Origin: Talpa occidentalis
Lineage: Eukaryota; Chordata; Mammalia; Eulipotyphla; Talpidae
Length of the DNA stretch: 64,000 bases
Assembly: GCF_014898055.3 (NCBI RefSeq)
Contig: NW_023604295.1
Span: forward strand, 140,336,676 to 140,400,675
Direction: 5' to 3'
Within the stretch, counting starts at the first letter, position 1. Every line of letters begins with the position of its first letter. Under the pieces are notes generated by a model. That model was not told the DNA's origin. It did not search any database and was given only the letters and a program-made list of their open reading frames with translations. Shown here piece after piece: positions 12,265-24,234 of the stretch. Position numbers and translations under genes: made by a program.

Positions 12265-12279
12265 GCATGCTATTTTTTT

Positions 12280-12979
12280 ATTACCAAATAACTACAAGGG
12301 AAAATACTTGGGATTTCTTTAACATCTCAGAAAAAAAAAAAAAAAAGACAGTTTTTATTGAACTTCTTTTGCTTATAAAAATGTACCTTCTCAACTAGAC
12401 TGAATGAAGAAAATGAAGTAAGAGAGAACAAAATTGTTCTACCTAATAAAGTAATAGGAAGTTTTGGAGAAGGCTATTGGGTCCCCAGGGCTGGAGAAAC
12501 AGAAGTGAAGAGAAAGTTTATAATGGTTTCAGGCTGGATTCTATGGGACCAGGTGGCCAATAAGGAATTATCCATGGTAGGTAAATTCCAGTGATCACAG
12601 GACCAGTGATGACTGACATTAGAGTTTAGTACCTTTCTGTCTTAAACTGTGATTGCCATCCATTAGTCTTAAATGGTTAGGGAATATCTGTGACACATCA
12701 CCCCTCTGCAAATTGATTCTTTGTGGAATGATTTGCTGAAAGGATTAAGTTCGTGTTTTGGGACATGATAATCACAAGCAACAGTAATATCAAGAAGTGA
12801 TGATAAAGTTCATAATGATTAAAAGAATCCTTGGGGGTTGAGTTCAGAGCGAGGTATTATGAATGACTACCAGAAAAATGTAGGCCTCCCATCTATGGGG
12901 AGTCTTTTGCAGTTCTCTTTGAGAAAGCTTGGATTTATATGTAAAGGGTTAACCCAGGCATTAAGGAAGACATGGTACT
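12280..12979. other. Unassigned spacer with A16 run
   Basis: A poly-A run at about 12331-12346. The remainder is not recognised as repeat or gene. Confidence 0.5.
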
Positions 12980-13235
12980 GGGCCTCGCTGGTGGCCTAGG
13001 GGTTAAGTCTCAGGGTTACTACAGAGATGGTACTCCACAGAGGCCCAAATTAAATCCCCAGCCAGAGAGGTGACCCACGTTGTGCAGCCGACCTCTCCTG
13101 TCTCGCCCACTACTCCCCTCAGCAGTGTATTTCAGTCAGTCTGCCTGTTCTGTTCCCCACTCTGTCTCTGGTGAATCCTCTCACTCCCACTGCTCTGGCC
13201 TACACCCCAGCTCTTCTACAGAAAATAAATAAATA
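12980..13235 (+). mobile_element. tRNA-derived SINE, type A, diverged
   Basis: Sense copy: GGGCCTCGCTGGTGGCC head, CTCAGCAGTGTATTTCAGTC middle, and AAATAAATAAATAAG tail. The head carries an insertion/rearrangement around 13020-13050 (ACAGAGATGG), and the B box has decayed to AAATTAAATCCC. It should not be transcribed by Pol III. Confidence 0.88.
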
Positions 13236-13380
13236 AGACAGAAATTATATAAAGGATAGCATCAATTATGCATCAATTTTAAGGTTAAATCTACTGAGTT
13301 TCATAGAGATTTTTTTTTAAGTTTCCATAATAAATTAAAGACAGACAGAACGTTCAATCTTTGATCTAAATGAAAATTCC

Positions 13381-13653
13381 GGGCCTCCCTCGTGGTACAA
13401 GGGGTTAAGATGCAACCTACGAAGCTGTCTGCAGCCTCTGCAACACTAGCTCAATTCCTGGAAGGCCAGGGAGCAACCCACATGGTGCAGCAGACCTCTC
13501 CTGACTCGCCCACTGTTCCCCTCAGCAGTGTATTTCAGTCAGTCTGCCTGTTCTGTTCCCCACTCTGTCTCTGGTGAATCATCTCATCCCACCACACCTC
13601 TGGCCTACACCCCAGTTCTTGTATGCATAAATAATTAAATATTTTTTTTTAAA
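13381..13653 (+). mobile_element. tRNA-derived SINE, type A
   Basis: Starts GGGCCTCCCTCGTGG and ends GCATAAATAATTAAATATTT. Target duplication AATGAAAATTCC (13369-13380) against AATGAAAAATCC (13654-13665), one mismatch. The downstream duplication is itself the insertion site of the short SINE that follows. Confidence 0.92.
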
Positions 13654-13665
13654 AATGAAAAATCC

Positions 13666-13793
13666 AGGCTTCCCCTAGTGGCGCAGTGGTTGAGCGCTGC
13701 GCTACGAGGCTGCCTGCAGCCGCTTCAGCGCTGGTTGGTTCCCCGGCCGCCAGCGAGGATTCCACCAAAAAAAAAAAAGAAAGAAAAAAAAAA
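13666..13793 (+). mobile_element. Short-form SINE: tRNA-like head plus A tail
   Basis: Begins AGGCTTCCCCTAGTGGCGCA with a good A box (GTGGCGCAGTGGTTGAGCGC) and a B-box region decayed to GGTTGGTTCCC. It stops after GCGAGGATTCCACC and passes directly into an A-rich tail, so the whole 3' half (GCAGCAGACCTCTCC onward) is missing. A second copy (22133-22259) stops at the equivalent point. It appears nested in the flank of the preceding SINE; an AAAAATCC word occurs on both sides. Confidence 0.85.
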
Positions 13794-14863
13794 TCCTTGT
13801 TAATTTTTCCTGAGCATAAAACAAACCACCAACTTCTACTCGCCTTGAAAGACAAACATCAGGTATTTATGTTATGCAATATTAAACATTCAAATTTAAT
13901 GTGCTTATAATGATAGCAAAGCTATTTTAAACTTGTAAAAGTTAATACATGATTTGAGAGCTATTTTGAAGAACAAATTCATTTTTGTATCTTTACTGTT
14001 GCTTTATGACATGATATGAGAACTAGACAAAAAGAAATAAATCTTTTTAAAGAAAAAACCACAAATCTAGAGCACATAATGTGTATGTTTATAGTTGCTG
14101 ATAAAAAACTCACTATTTAAAAATAAAATTGTAACAATTTTGATAAGTGCATTCTAAAAGCTAAAATCTATAGCTACATTTTAATTTTATATATAGTACC
14201 AGCAACTACGTATGTATAAGTCATAAACAAAATACTCTCCTTTTCAAAAATTTCTTATAGGAGACTCATCTTTAGACTTTCCTATATTCAAGGTTATTTT
14301 CATCTCTGTGGTGCATCTTCCAGGACACCCTGACATTTCATTGAACCCTCATTCTGGGAGAGACATGTTTCCAAGTATATTGTATTCTTTAACCTTAAAT
14401 AGTTTTGTTTTGCTTCGATGTTGCCTTGATTTGGGCAAAAATATATTCCACACCATGAGGTACATTTCTAAATGATTTTCCAGAAATAGAACAAACAAGC
14501 AAATTATTTGCATGGATTGGTTCAATTGGAAAATAATGTTCTCCTGCGGTCTCCCTGTCTTGTCTTACCTCCCATACAGGAAGACACAGAAAGATCCTAG
14601 TGCAGCTCACAATCTCAGTAAAGAAAGGCTTTTCAGACCTAAACAAACGGAAAGTCTGTTTCCAAATTTTAACAATTAGTGTTTAGAGACACTCCTGATG
14701 ACTGCAATGCAGACAGATGAGTCAAGATCTTTTGCACTAAAAAATAGGTCAGGTTTTTTTTTGTTTGTTTATTTCAGTGATTTTGTAAGAAATTTCAACA
14801 TACAATATTTTTATCATGGACTCCTGAGCTGTATTAATAAAACCAGTAAAAAAATTCTAAGAT
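13794..14863. other. Unassigned AT-rich spacer
   Basis: No recognised repeat. A minus-strand 83-codon frame (14646-14395) has no familiar motif and is probably chance. Confidence 0.5.
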
Positions 14864-14870
14864 TGCATGG

Positions 14871-14877
<7 letters not shown>

Positions 14878-14905
<28 letters not shown>

Positions 14906-15202
14906 GAGGCATGCTTTATTTATTTGTTTGCTTGTTTGTTTGTTTGTTTGTTTATACATGCACTGGGTACAGTCAGAAGCGCGGGAGGGTGAGAGAATTC
15001 ACCAGAGCCAGAGCGGGGAGCAGAGCAGGCAGAAGGACCGAAGTACACTGCTGAGGGGAGCAACGGGCGGCAGGAGAGGTCTGCGCGCCATGCGGGACCC
15101 TCCTCTGGTGGCCGGGGAGCAGCCGGGGATCGAACCGGCGCCGCAGAGGCCGCGGGCAGCTTCGCAACCCAGCGCTCAACCGCTGCGCCACCGGGGAGGC
15201 CC
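14878..15202 (-). mobile_element. tRNA-derived SINE, youngest-looking type B copy
   Basis: Perfect target duplication TGCATGGATATTTT at 14864-14877 and 15203-15216. Both Pol III boxes match consensus: B box GGTTCGATCCC (complement of 15126-15136) and A box TGGCGCAGCGG (complement of 15180-15190). CpGs are largely preserved, including GGCGCCGCAGAGGCCGCGGG. The T tract is long (about 25-30 nt), followed by expanded TTTG repeats at about 14931-14950. Of the copies here it is the best candidate for a recently mobile one. Confidence 0.95.
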
Positions 15203-15282
15203 TGCATGGATATTTTCACAGTTCAAACAAATTTACTAATTAGGTAATGGTCATTTTTTCCCAGGTGAGTGCCTTAGTTTTA

Positions 15283-15336
15283 CTATGTGTGTGAGTGTGT
15301 GTGTGTGTGTATGAGTGTGTGTGTGTAATGAACATG
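15283..15336. repeat. (TG)n microsatellite, interrupted
   Basis: TGTGTG runs broken by GAGTG and ATGAG; alternating purine-pyrimidine. Confidence 0.9.
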
Positions 15337-16787
15337 TGTGTAATTCCAAGTGTGATGTAATGTCTCTAGCATGAATTTCAATATTTTTTCTTTTTACAAC
15401 TGGAACATGCCTGGCATTTAGAAAAGCATTGATTTACTTTTGCATGTCAAGTATGGAAATACAGCTTTTTCCTCACACAGTGACTAATGAGCCTGTCAGT
15501 GGAATAGTGTTTTACAGAGTTTTATGCAACAAAGAACTAGTGGCTACTTTTTATTCTATACCCAAAGCTGCAGAACATGGCAAGCAGAACCAAAATGTCA
15601 AATATAATCTATCATGACTCAATTACATGTGACAAGAAACATAAAAGGAAAGAAATATGTTATTAGATAAAGCTAAAAGGGTGCATTAGATAATGGAAAT
15701 TGTTTATTTTATTTCTCATAATGCATTAATTTTCATCAGCAAATGTATATAGTCAATTTGGATACATGCAAATGCTCTATCTGATTCTCTCTAATTGTTA
15801 TAACAAAGTTCAATATCTTTACATTTTCTATTAATTATTTCAAAGAAGATAGCAATAGGGCAAGACCAGTTAACATTTATTACAAGAAACATATGAGATG
15901 AGTAATTTCACTATCAACTTGTCAATAAAATACGAAGAATCAAAATTGTTACCATTTCTTAGAAAATGTATGGTTATTTTAGACTGTTCAAAATGTAAAT
16001 TTACTTAGACATCTAAAAAAAAAAGTGAACATACAAATATCAATCAATATTTTCATGTTGTTAGGATGCATCACATAATGCATCACAAAATCTTCACTAA
16101 GATACATTGGATTCAGATATTTTCAAAGTTGAAAAAGAATCCAGGAAGAAATAGTGGACTTCTGTAAGGTTTTTACAATAATTCTTCTTGCAACAAACAA
16201 TACCCAACATTGACTATTGGTTACTTTACTCAGATACCCTATAGCAAGATATACCATGGATGTGTTTTCAAACGTGGAATTAATCACTTGTTAGTCATTG
16301 CAGAACTACATGCAAAGCCTAGGGCTGCCTTCACAAATCACATATGGCTATTTAAATTTCAATTAAAATAAAATTTATGTTTTAATTTATCTTAAAATTA
16401 AATGCAAATTAAATTTATGCTTCTCTGGTAGTTCCTCACATTATCATAGAAGAACATGAAAAGCAGATACTTAGAAAGTTTTGTTGAAATGCACAACTTC
16501 TCATCACAAAGAGAAAGAAAAAGCAAGGAAGAAATAAGTAGGCTGGGCATTCTGAGAAAGGTGCCACCTTAGTATTGCATAAAGGTTGAGGCTCAGGTTC
16601 TCTGTGCAGAAGCTCCTGACAAATAACCAAACCTTGCCTACCTAGCATCAGAATTCTAGCACTGTCTCATATCCTAAACTCTGCCCTCAGATATGCCAAG
16701 CCAGATTCCCCTTGCTCTCTGAAGCCATTTTTGAGCTAGCTTGTGTATCCTGCCCTGCCACCCTAAAAAGTTTCATTTTCTAAGTAG
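15337..16787. other. Unassigned AT-rich spacer
   Basis: No recognised repeat or gene across about 1.45 kb. The 16436-16648 minus frame shows no known motif. Confidence 0.5.
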
Positions 16788-16801
16788 AACTTTCCCATAC
16801 A

Positions 16802-17067
16802 GGGGCCTCCCCTCATGGCTCAAGGGGTTAAGATCCAGCACTATGAAGCTATCCACACCCACTACAGCAAGAGTTTGATCCCCAGCCAGGGAGATACCCA
16901 TATGGCATAGCAGACCTCCCCTGTCTCGCCCTCTGCTCCCCTCAGCAGTGTATTTCAGTAGATCTGCCTGTTCTGTTCCCCACTCTGTCTCTGGTGAATC
17001 CTCTCACCCCCTGCATCTCTGGCCTGCACACCAGCACTAGTATGCATCAATCAATCTTCATAAAAAT
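16802..17067 (+). mobile_element. tRNA-derived SINE, type A
   Basis: Head GGGCCTCCCCTCATGGC, tail ATGCATCAATCAATCTTC (AATAAA lost). Target duplication AACTTTCCCATACA (16788-16801) against AACTTTTCCATACA (17068-17081), one mismatch. Confidence 0.93.
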
Positions 17068-17081
17068 AACTTTTCCATACA

Positions 17082-18311
17082 CTCGTGGTATGTTTGTGCC
17101 ATAACGATGTGGATATGTAAACAAAATTTTGTTTATTCTTCAGTATGGCAACAATAGATAATGTCAATACTAACAATGACTACTCTGGGAACAGGCTGAG
17201 ATACAATTTATCATCTTTAAATATAGTATTTTAAAATACATATCATATATTTGATCCATCTAAAAATGTCTGTGTTTAGAATCGTATCCCCCCAAAGCTG
17301 ATACATGATGTAAGCCAACTTTCCTCAATAAACATAATTGGAAAAATACATGATAATAATTTAGCTGTATAAAAAAAGGTTTGTTCACTCCCCAGGCCGC
17401 ACTATAATAGGTATATTTCATAAACAAAGACCCTCAAAATAATTACAGCATAAGGTCAAAAAAGAGGACTTGAAATGCATTTTTTGTATCCCTGCCATTG
17501 AATGTTGTCACATGTATTATAATTACAGAAAATGCACTAGGCCCATGGTTACTATTAATGGAAATGTTTAACTACCTTCCCTAGTCTTTTATATTTTCCT
17601 GACACCTAACATAAATCCCATTTTCTCCAGTAATATCATGAAAAAAAATGTAGGAAAATCCCATAAGACCTCTTCATGTACGTCAAGGATAATTCTATAC
17701 CCACAACTACCTCCACACCCAACCACCAATTAAATCTCCTTTTTAAGGTATGTCCAAATTCTGTTTGCCAGGTCATTACTCATTTTAATATATCTTCTCT
17801 GGATTTTTTTCCAGGTCCTTTTAATCGCTTATGAGACACAGTTTCTACTAGTAAGTACCACATTTCAATAATTTATTAAAAATAAAAATTAAATGACAGT
17901 ATCCACATAATAGTTACAATAATATTTCTGCTCTTCTACATAACAACATCTTTGGTTGCCATATATTTGGACTTCCTTATTATTTTCTTTTTCTTATTAT
18001 TTTCTACAATGAGAGGTCTACAAATTCTTTTTTCATGTTTAAGGGAACTTCTTTTTTCCCACTCCAAACTATGTAAATATCCATTCCCTCCCTTTGCTTC
18101 CTTACACAAGAGGACTCATCTTCCAAGTCAGCCTTCTCTCATGCTTCAGTGAGGGCAGAACTGAACTTAGCAGAGACCACTGGAAGTTCATATGAAAGAG
18201 GCCATGTAGACAACAGCAGAAGAAGCATTTGCCAGTTAAGAAAATCACTTGTTATCTAGCAATGCAATGTTTGTACTTGTTTTTATCATCAGACCTTGTT
18301 CCATTTCTGTT
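17082..18311. other. Unassigned spacer
   Basis: No firm repeat. Around 17275-17310 there is an MLT1-like phrase (GTATCCCCCCAAAG) too short to call. Pyrimidine-rich near 17960-18150. Confidence 0.45.
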
Positions 18312-18327
18312 TGCATCACTACCTTTT

Positions 18328-18601
18328 TTTTTTTTAAAGATTTATTTATTTATTTATACAAGCACTGGGTACAGTCAGAAGCGCGGGGGTAGGGGGGTGA
18401 GAGAATTCACCAGAGCCAGAGCGGGGAACAGAACAGGCAGACTGATGAAATACACTGCTGAGGGGAGCAGCGGGAGCGGCAGGAGAGGTCTGCGCTCCAT
18501 GTGGGACCCTCCTCCGGAGGCCAGGGATCGAACCGACGCTGCAGAGGCTACAGGCAGCTTCGCAACCCAGCGCTCAACCCCTGCGCCACCGGGGGAGGCC
18601 C
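18328..18601 (-). mobile_element. tRNA-derived SINE, type B
   Basis: Perfect 16-bp target duplication TGCATCACTACCTTTT (18312-18327; 18602-18617). Antisense order from AAAGATTTATTTATTT through AAGCGCGGGGGTAGGGGG (a small local insertion of GTAGGGG) to the head at CACCGGGGGAGGCCC. B box mostly intact (GGGATCGAACC). Confidence 0.95.
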
Positions 18602-18617
18602 TGCATCACTACCTTTT

Positions 18618-20704
18618 AAAAATTATAAAAGACAATGCTATGCTCTAATTATTTTATTAGACTTTATACTCATTATAATCAGTCTGTTTTGGATTCCTGA
18701 AAAGGAAATTCACTCAAACCAGTCAAATTTAAAGGAATGTTCTGTAGGATACAGGCCTCATGAGAATTGATTAAAGCTATACAACAAGCAACAGGAATGG
18801 CAGGAATTCACAGCTCCAAGACAAGCTTACATTTCTATCTTTCTTCACTCCTTTGATGAGTCTCTCCTCTGTTAACTTTGCTCTCCATCCTATAAAGCAT
18901 GGGGTGTTTTTGTTTTTGATAATTGTTTACACATGACTTAGATGGTCATAGCATTCTCAAATTTTAAATGACATGCCAAGTCTCTTTTGCACAAATGCAA
19001 AAAAGTTTTGCATTCCTAATTTCAGATTCTGACCAGCCAAGTTTTCAATAGCCAAGTCAATACATATTTCTGGATTTGGGATAAATGTGTCTAATAAAAT
19101 AATGTGTAGTATGGGGAATAATATATGTTGTAGAATGGGGAATAATATAATACATAAAACAAAAAAGTGTCCTAGTTTGGGATTTTTCTCTGGTGATTAA
19201 GTGCAAATGTATCTCTATGGAGATATGTATGATAGCAACATCCAGGTAATAGGTGTAACGTGATACACAGAGAAATGAGCAATAAAATACAGATAATTAT
19301 TGACTAACATAGTGCAAGTCTTAACTTTATCATAATTAATATTATTAAATTTTTCTGGTTCTCTGTATCTAAAAATAATGAAAAAAAATAGGTGAGAAAT
19401 AATGCTTTTAGACCAAGACTTATTCTAAACCTTTAGAGTAAAAAAAGATATCTAGGGAATATATTGTTTAAAAGCTATAACTATACTGGCACAACTCAGA
19501 TCGTATGAAAGGAAGTGCTTTGCAGCAGATATTTCAGAGCCAAGCTACAAACTGCATGTAATCTCATAGAATTTAAGATCTTAATGAAAAAAAAATCAAC
19601 CTGACTATTCTCGAACCCAAATATTATATCCAAATGAACCATTACCAAACACCCGGTGTCCTGAAGTGATCAGCGATTCTTCCAAATGATTAAGTTTTAG
19701 GGTTTCTTATTAGGACAAAAATATCACAAGGGGCAGATTTTTTTTTTTTTCTTTGCTGGAGTCTGGAATAACATTTCTGAAAGTACACTAGATACATTTC
19801 CTAACATATTCATGAGCATCTTTTATATGCTGTAATAAGATACTTGACAATATTTCTACATCACAGAAATTCAAAGTCAAATAAGACTTCCAAAAAAGAA
19901 AATACCACAATCCCTAAATAAACATTAATCATACTGTGTTTACATTATGTGGAATGAAAATAATAGCAATCAAAGAGCAGAAATGCCTTGTCGAGATGAT
20001 TTCTTTAAATATATGTTCCTCAGCTGCATAATTGTAACTATTTATGATATTAATATCTTATTTAGCATTATGACAGAACTGGTTACATAAAGAGCACATC
20101 TAACCTTAACTTCTCCTACAAGTAAAATTGCTACTATTTACACTTTCATCATGGCCGCCTGGTTCTATTAATACACACATTTCAAAGAAGGCTTTCTATT
20201 TGGTAGTCATTATTTTGAACTATGTTTTCTTTAGAGGCACAAAAATCTTCTAAAAACCTTGGCCATTTGGATGAATACCTTTTATTTAAAAGTTACTGAC
20301 AAACCCATAATTTGTCATTTTACAAATCTTTTGGGCAACCATGCAAAAACTGTAACAAGAAACAATTACATAATTGTCTTATATTAAACAAAACAAACAA
20401 AAAACTCTGATCATTCAATAAATCTGTTTTACTGTCATCCCTGAAAATAAGCCAGGACATAAAAGCTTTGATAGTGTTTTGAGCCTCAATCTGAGAGTCT
20501 TAAAATACCCAAACAGGTAACTTTCTCTTTAAATTGGCATGATATATCTATGAATAGATAACTTTATGTTATACATGACTTGAAATATAAACTATGTATA
20601 TACAGTAATTTACATGAGAAGTCTGTAATAATTTATATGCAAAATATGAGATATTTTAAATATAATTTGGGTTTAATACTAGCAGAATATAATGCATTCT
20701 GTAT
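18618..20704. other. 2-kb AT-rich spacer with a small local duplication
   Basis: Mostly unassigned. At 19104-19149 a word of about 22 bp, GTAGTATGGGGAATAATATA, is repeated in tandem with one substitution (second copy GTAGAATGGGG...). Confidence 0.5.
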
Positions 20705-21618
20705 TAAAGAAAACATTTTAATTAAACTTTAAGAGGATTACAGATTCACATGCATTTAACAGACCTACTACACTTTTTCGTACAATTTTGTCCACTGATA
20801 ACATCTTGCAAAAGTAGAAGAAAATAGCTAAACGCAATATCTCATTTAGTATACCACACTTGATGAACTCGACTTACAGAATATTTCCCTCACTGCAATG
20901 ATCCCCCTCCCTGTTGCATTTTTACATACACCCTCACATCACAACTGCCACCAACCCTCCTTACACCTGGCAGATATCAGCCTGTGCTACATTATTTTGC
21001 CATTTTTGAGGATGTGACTTACATGGAATTGTACAGAATATAACACTTAGGATTGCATTTTTCAATGAGCACAATTTTCTGGGACTTTACAGAGGTTGTT
21101 GCATATAATGTATTCCTTTATATTTCTAGGTAGCATCCCTTGGGGTGCATGTACCACTACATGTTTCATCATCCATTAGCTGAACACACCCAGGGTGTTA
21201 CCAGTTTTTCACAATTATGAATGAAGCTAATGGAAACATTTGTGTACAGGTCTGTGTGTGAATATAAGTACTCATTTCACTCTGGGATAAAAGCTTAAGA
21301 TTTCATTTGCTAGATTGTATGGCAGCCACATGTTTGTTTCTTTTTACTTTTCTTTTCTTTTGGAATCTGGCAAACTCTTTTTAGAGGGGCTGTACTATTT
21401 TGCATTCCTACCAGCAATACATAAGTGATGTAGTTTATCTATATCCTTGCTAGAATTTAGTGTTGTCACTGTTTTTATTTTAGCCACTCTGATGTGTGTG
21501 CTAGGAAACCTCATGATGGTTTTGATTTTGTGATTCCCTAATAGCTGGTCATGTTGAGTATCTTCGTATGAGCTTGCTTGCCACATGCACATCCTGTTCA
21601 GGGAAATGTGTGTGCATT

Positions 21619-21889
21619 GGGCCTCCCTGGTGGCGCAAGGGGTTAAGCACAGCACTGTGAAGCTATACACAGCCCCTGCAGCAGGAGGTAGATCCCCAGC
21701 TGGCCAGGGAGCTACCCACATGGCGCAGCAGACCTCTCCTGTCTCCCCTGCTGCTCCCCTCAGAAGTGTATTCAAGTAGATTTGCCTGTTCTGCTCCCCT
21801 TCTGTCTCTGGTGAATCCTCTCAGCATCCACACTTCTGGCCTGTGCCCCAGTTCTTGCATGCATAAATAAATAAATCTTAAATAAAAGA
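21619..21889 (+). mobile_element. tRNA-derived SINE, type A, inside antisense L1
   Basis: Head GGGCCTCCCTGGTGGCGCA is close to consensus; tail GCATAAATAAATAAATCTT. Target duplication AAATGTGTGTGCAT (21604-21617) against AAATGGGTGTGCAT (21890-21903). Confidence 0.95.
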
Positions 21890-22132
21890 AAATGGGTGTG
21901 CATGTTGTTTGTACTTGTTTTTACTTTTGCATTTGTATTTTCATTGCTCCTTGCATATTCAAGATTCTAGATCTTTAACGGATAGAATAGTATATTAAAA
22001 TATTTTCTGCTACTGTGTATTTTGTGTTTTCACCCCTTTAATTGGATCTTCACAGAATTAAATGTTGTTAAAGGCTAATTTATCTGTTTTTCCTTTTACA
22101 GCACATGGTTCCAGCATCAAGCATAAGACCTC

Positions 22133-22259
22133 ATTTATCTTTTTTTTTTTTTTTTTTGTGGGACCCTCGCCGGTGGCTGGGGATCTAACTGGCACTGCAG
22201 AGGCTGCAGGCAGCCTCGAAACCCAGCGTTCGAATGCTGTGCCACCAGGGAGGCTCTCG
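22133..22259 (-). mobile_element. Short-form SINE (tRNA-like head plus tail), inside L1
   Basis: Antisense T tract (about 22140-22157), then GTGGGACCCTCGCCGGTGG, and straight into the tRNA-like head to CACCAGGGAGGCTC. The distal half of the normal SINE is absent. Perfect target duplication AGCATAAGACCTC (22120-22132; 22260-22272) shows that it inserted as the short form and was not trimmed later. Confidence 0.92.
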
Positions 22260-22648
22260 AGCATAAGACCTCTTTGCTTGACCCTAGGCCCCAAAACTTT
22301 TTGCCTAAGTTTTCTTTTCTAAAAGTTTTATAGTTTTATTTTTATGAATTCTCCTTGCTAATATTTCCCTAGGGACCTTTGTGTCTATGTTCAGGAGGAA
22401 TATTGATCTGCAGTTTCCATTTCTGTAGTCGTTATCTAGTTTTGATACTAGTTTGATACCAGCTTCATAAAATGAATCAGAGATGTTCTCTTCTATTTTC
22501 TGCAAGTGATTGCATAGTGTGGATGTTAATTTTTCTCTAAACATGTGGTAGAATTGTCCATTAAATACACTTAGATATTTGAAGTATTAAATTATTGATT
22601 TTCTTAGTAGCTAATATATGTTTCTAATTTTTAAAAGAAGTGAAAATT

Positions 22649-22915
22649 GTGGGCCTCTCTGGTGGCACAGCAGGTTGAGCGCAGCCTTGTGAAGCTGTCC
22701 ACAGCCTCTGCAGCACTGTTCAATTCCTGGCCAGCCACGGAGATACCCACATGGCACGGCAGACCTCTCCTGTCTCACCCACCGCTCCCCTCAGGAGTGT
22801 ACTTTGGTCTGTCTGCCTGTTCTGTTCCCTGCTCTGTTTCTAGTGAATCCTCTCACCTTCCTGCACCTCTGGCCTGTACACTGGCTATTATATAAATAAA
22901 ATACATCTTAAAAAA
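22649..22915 (+). mobile_element. tRNA-derived SINE, type A, inside antisense L1
   Basis: Head GTGGGCCTCTCTGGTGGC, tail TATAAATAAAATACATCTT. Perfect 16-bp target duplication AAAAGAAGTGAAAATT (22633-22648; 22916-22931). Confidence 0.95.
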
Positions 22916-22995
22916 AAAAGAAGTGAAAATTTTTCTACTACATTTGTTGTCACTTATTTGCAGAGGAGAATATTCTTCCTTGTATTAATACATTT

Positions 22996-24215
22996 CCTCT
23001 TAAATTGGTAATGTATGAAAAATAAAATTTAAATGTAGTGCTGTAACAAAATCTCATCATCCTTGAGCGATTGCTGTTTGTCCTCTTCCTTGATTAGAAT
23101 TTTGGAATGTATGCCACTACTAATTTTGACCTGGCTGTCTGTATGAAGCTCAGGATCATATTTGATCCTCGATTACCGTGAAGTATTTGCCCTTGTGGTG
23201 AACAAAATTGACTCCCTCTTTATTCTCTTCCAAGCCTTTTTTAAATTTACGTTCATTGTATTCATGTATTTTTTTCACATGTAATGGCTGGCTTCATAAT
23301 CATCATGGGGCAGAGGGAAATAGTAAATAAAATTGGTTACTGAATGTGGCAGGTGTAGAAATGCTTCAGACAGGTCCTCTGCAAGAAAGCACTTACATTC
23401 TACAGGGGAGGGGAGAGAAAAGGGTCAAAATAAGGGCGGGAAGAGCACAAGGGATAATGGTGATGGTGCACGGGTGAGTGGCGGTGGAAATTCTATGGGG
23501 ACTACATGTGAGAAAAGAAAGGAAACAGTGTAAGAATAAAACATAAATGAATAAATTATAAAATAAATAAAATGGTATGTAATAAAAAGAAAAAAAGAAA
23601 AAGAAAGGACTTATACCAAACTGTGATTAGAAATGCACTCTATAGTGATTCAATTATGAGTATTGGCCCATGACTTTGGGATCTACTGTGCTGTAGAACA
23701 CAATACCCAGAAGCTTGTAGTTGAATAAAAAAGGACAATAGCTTGAAGCTCAGAGGCAATATGAGAAAATGAGTCACTACCCTCTAGGGAACAGTACGCT
23801 TATTGAATCAGAGACCTCTGTCTGCCATTGTGTGTAATAGGAAGACCACATGGACTTGAGGACCAAGGGCCTGTGTAGGAGAGACCCCACTCACTTACAC
23901 AATGGCCCATGTGTTGACCTTGCAAAATCCACATCTACAATTCTAAATAATTCAAGTGTAAAGTGTGGGGTCCACTGACCTGGAAGACACAACAATAGTC
24001 CTGTTGAACCACCTATGGGTACACCTGACACCCTGAGCACCAAGTAGTATCCCCAACAAAGCTTAGTACTATTAACTGGAATTCAGTATTTGCTTCCCAG
24101 AGAACTTGCATAGCAACAATTAACCTATCCACATTCTGGTTCTGGCAAGATCACTGGTTTATATCTTGGGTTCTTATAAATTATTACTCTTCAAAATATT
24201 TTATACATGTATTAC
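22996..24215. other. Unassigned spacer
   Basis: A purine-rich stretch at 23335-23530 and A-rich simple sequence at 23545-23610. The 23620-24200 part is less AT-rich but matches no family I recognise. Confidence 0.5.
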
Positions 24216-24234
24216 ATTAAATGCCATTTTTTTT

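Larger units (their letters stand above)
20705..22995 (-). mobile_element. Long antisense L1 (L1M-type) fragment, split by three SINEs
   Basis: Plus strand reads L1 in reverse: 3'UTR words (GATTACAGATTCACATGCA, AACATCTTGCAAAAG), then GAACATTTGTGTACAGGT-type words near 21235-21250 and CATTCCTACCAGCAATAC near 21404. GTGATTCCCTAATAGCTGG and GTTGAGTATCTTCGTATGAG follow. ORF2-derived words appear beyond 22300 (TTTGATACCAGCTTCATAAA, TCTTCTATTTTCTGCAAG). Net L1 length is about 1.6 kb after removing SINEs. It is inactive and old enough to have collected three SINE insertions. Confidence 0.8.

Noticed and set aside
11383..12268. Several 70-89 codon ORFs
   Set aside because: Shadows of three adjacent SINEs in different frames.
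13740..13793. Polyadenylated processed pseudogene
   Set aside because: The A tail follows a SINE head, not a gene-derived sequence.
14985..15202. Genuine tRNA gene
   Set aside because: The A and B boxes belong to the SINE head, which does not form a complete cloverleaf and lacks a tRNA 3' end; it is followed by SINE body sequence.
14698..15239. Overlapping ORFs of 99-118 codons on both strands
   Set aside because: They lie across a SINE and its T tract; the same translated phrases recur at every type B copy.
17275..17320. MLT1-like LTR start (GTATCCCCCCAAAG)
   Set aside because: Only about 30 bp of resemblance and no following LTR body.
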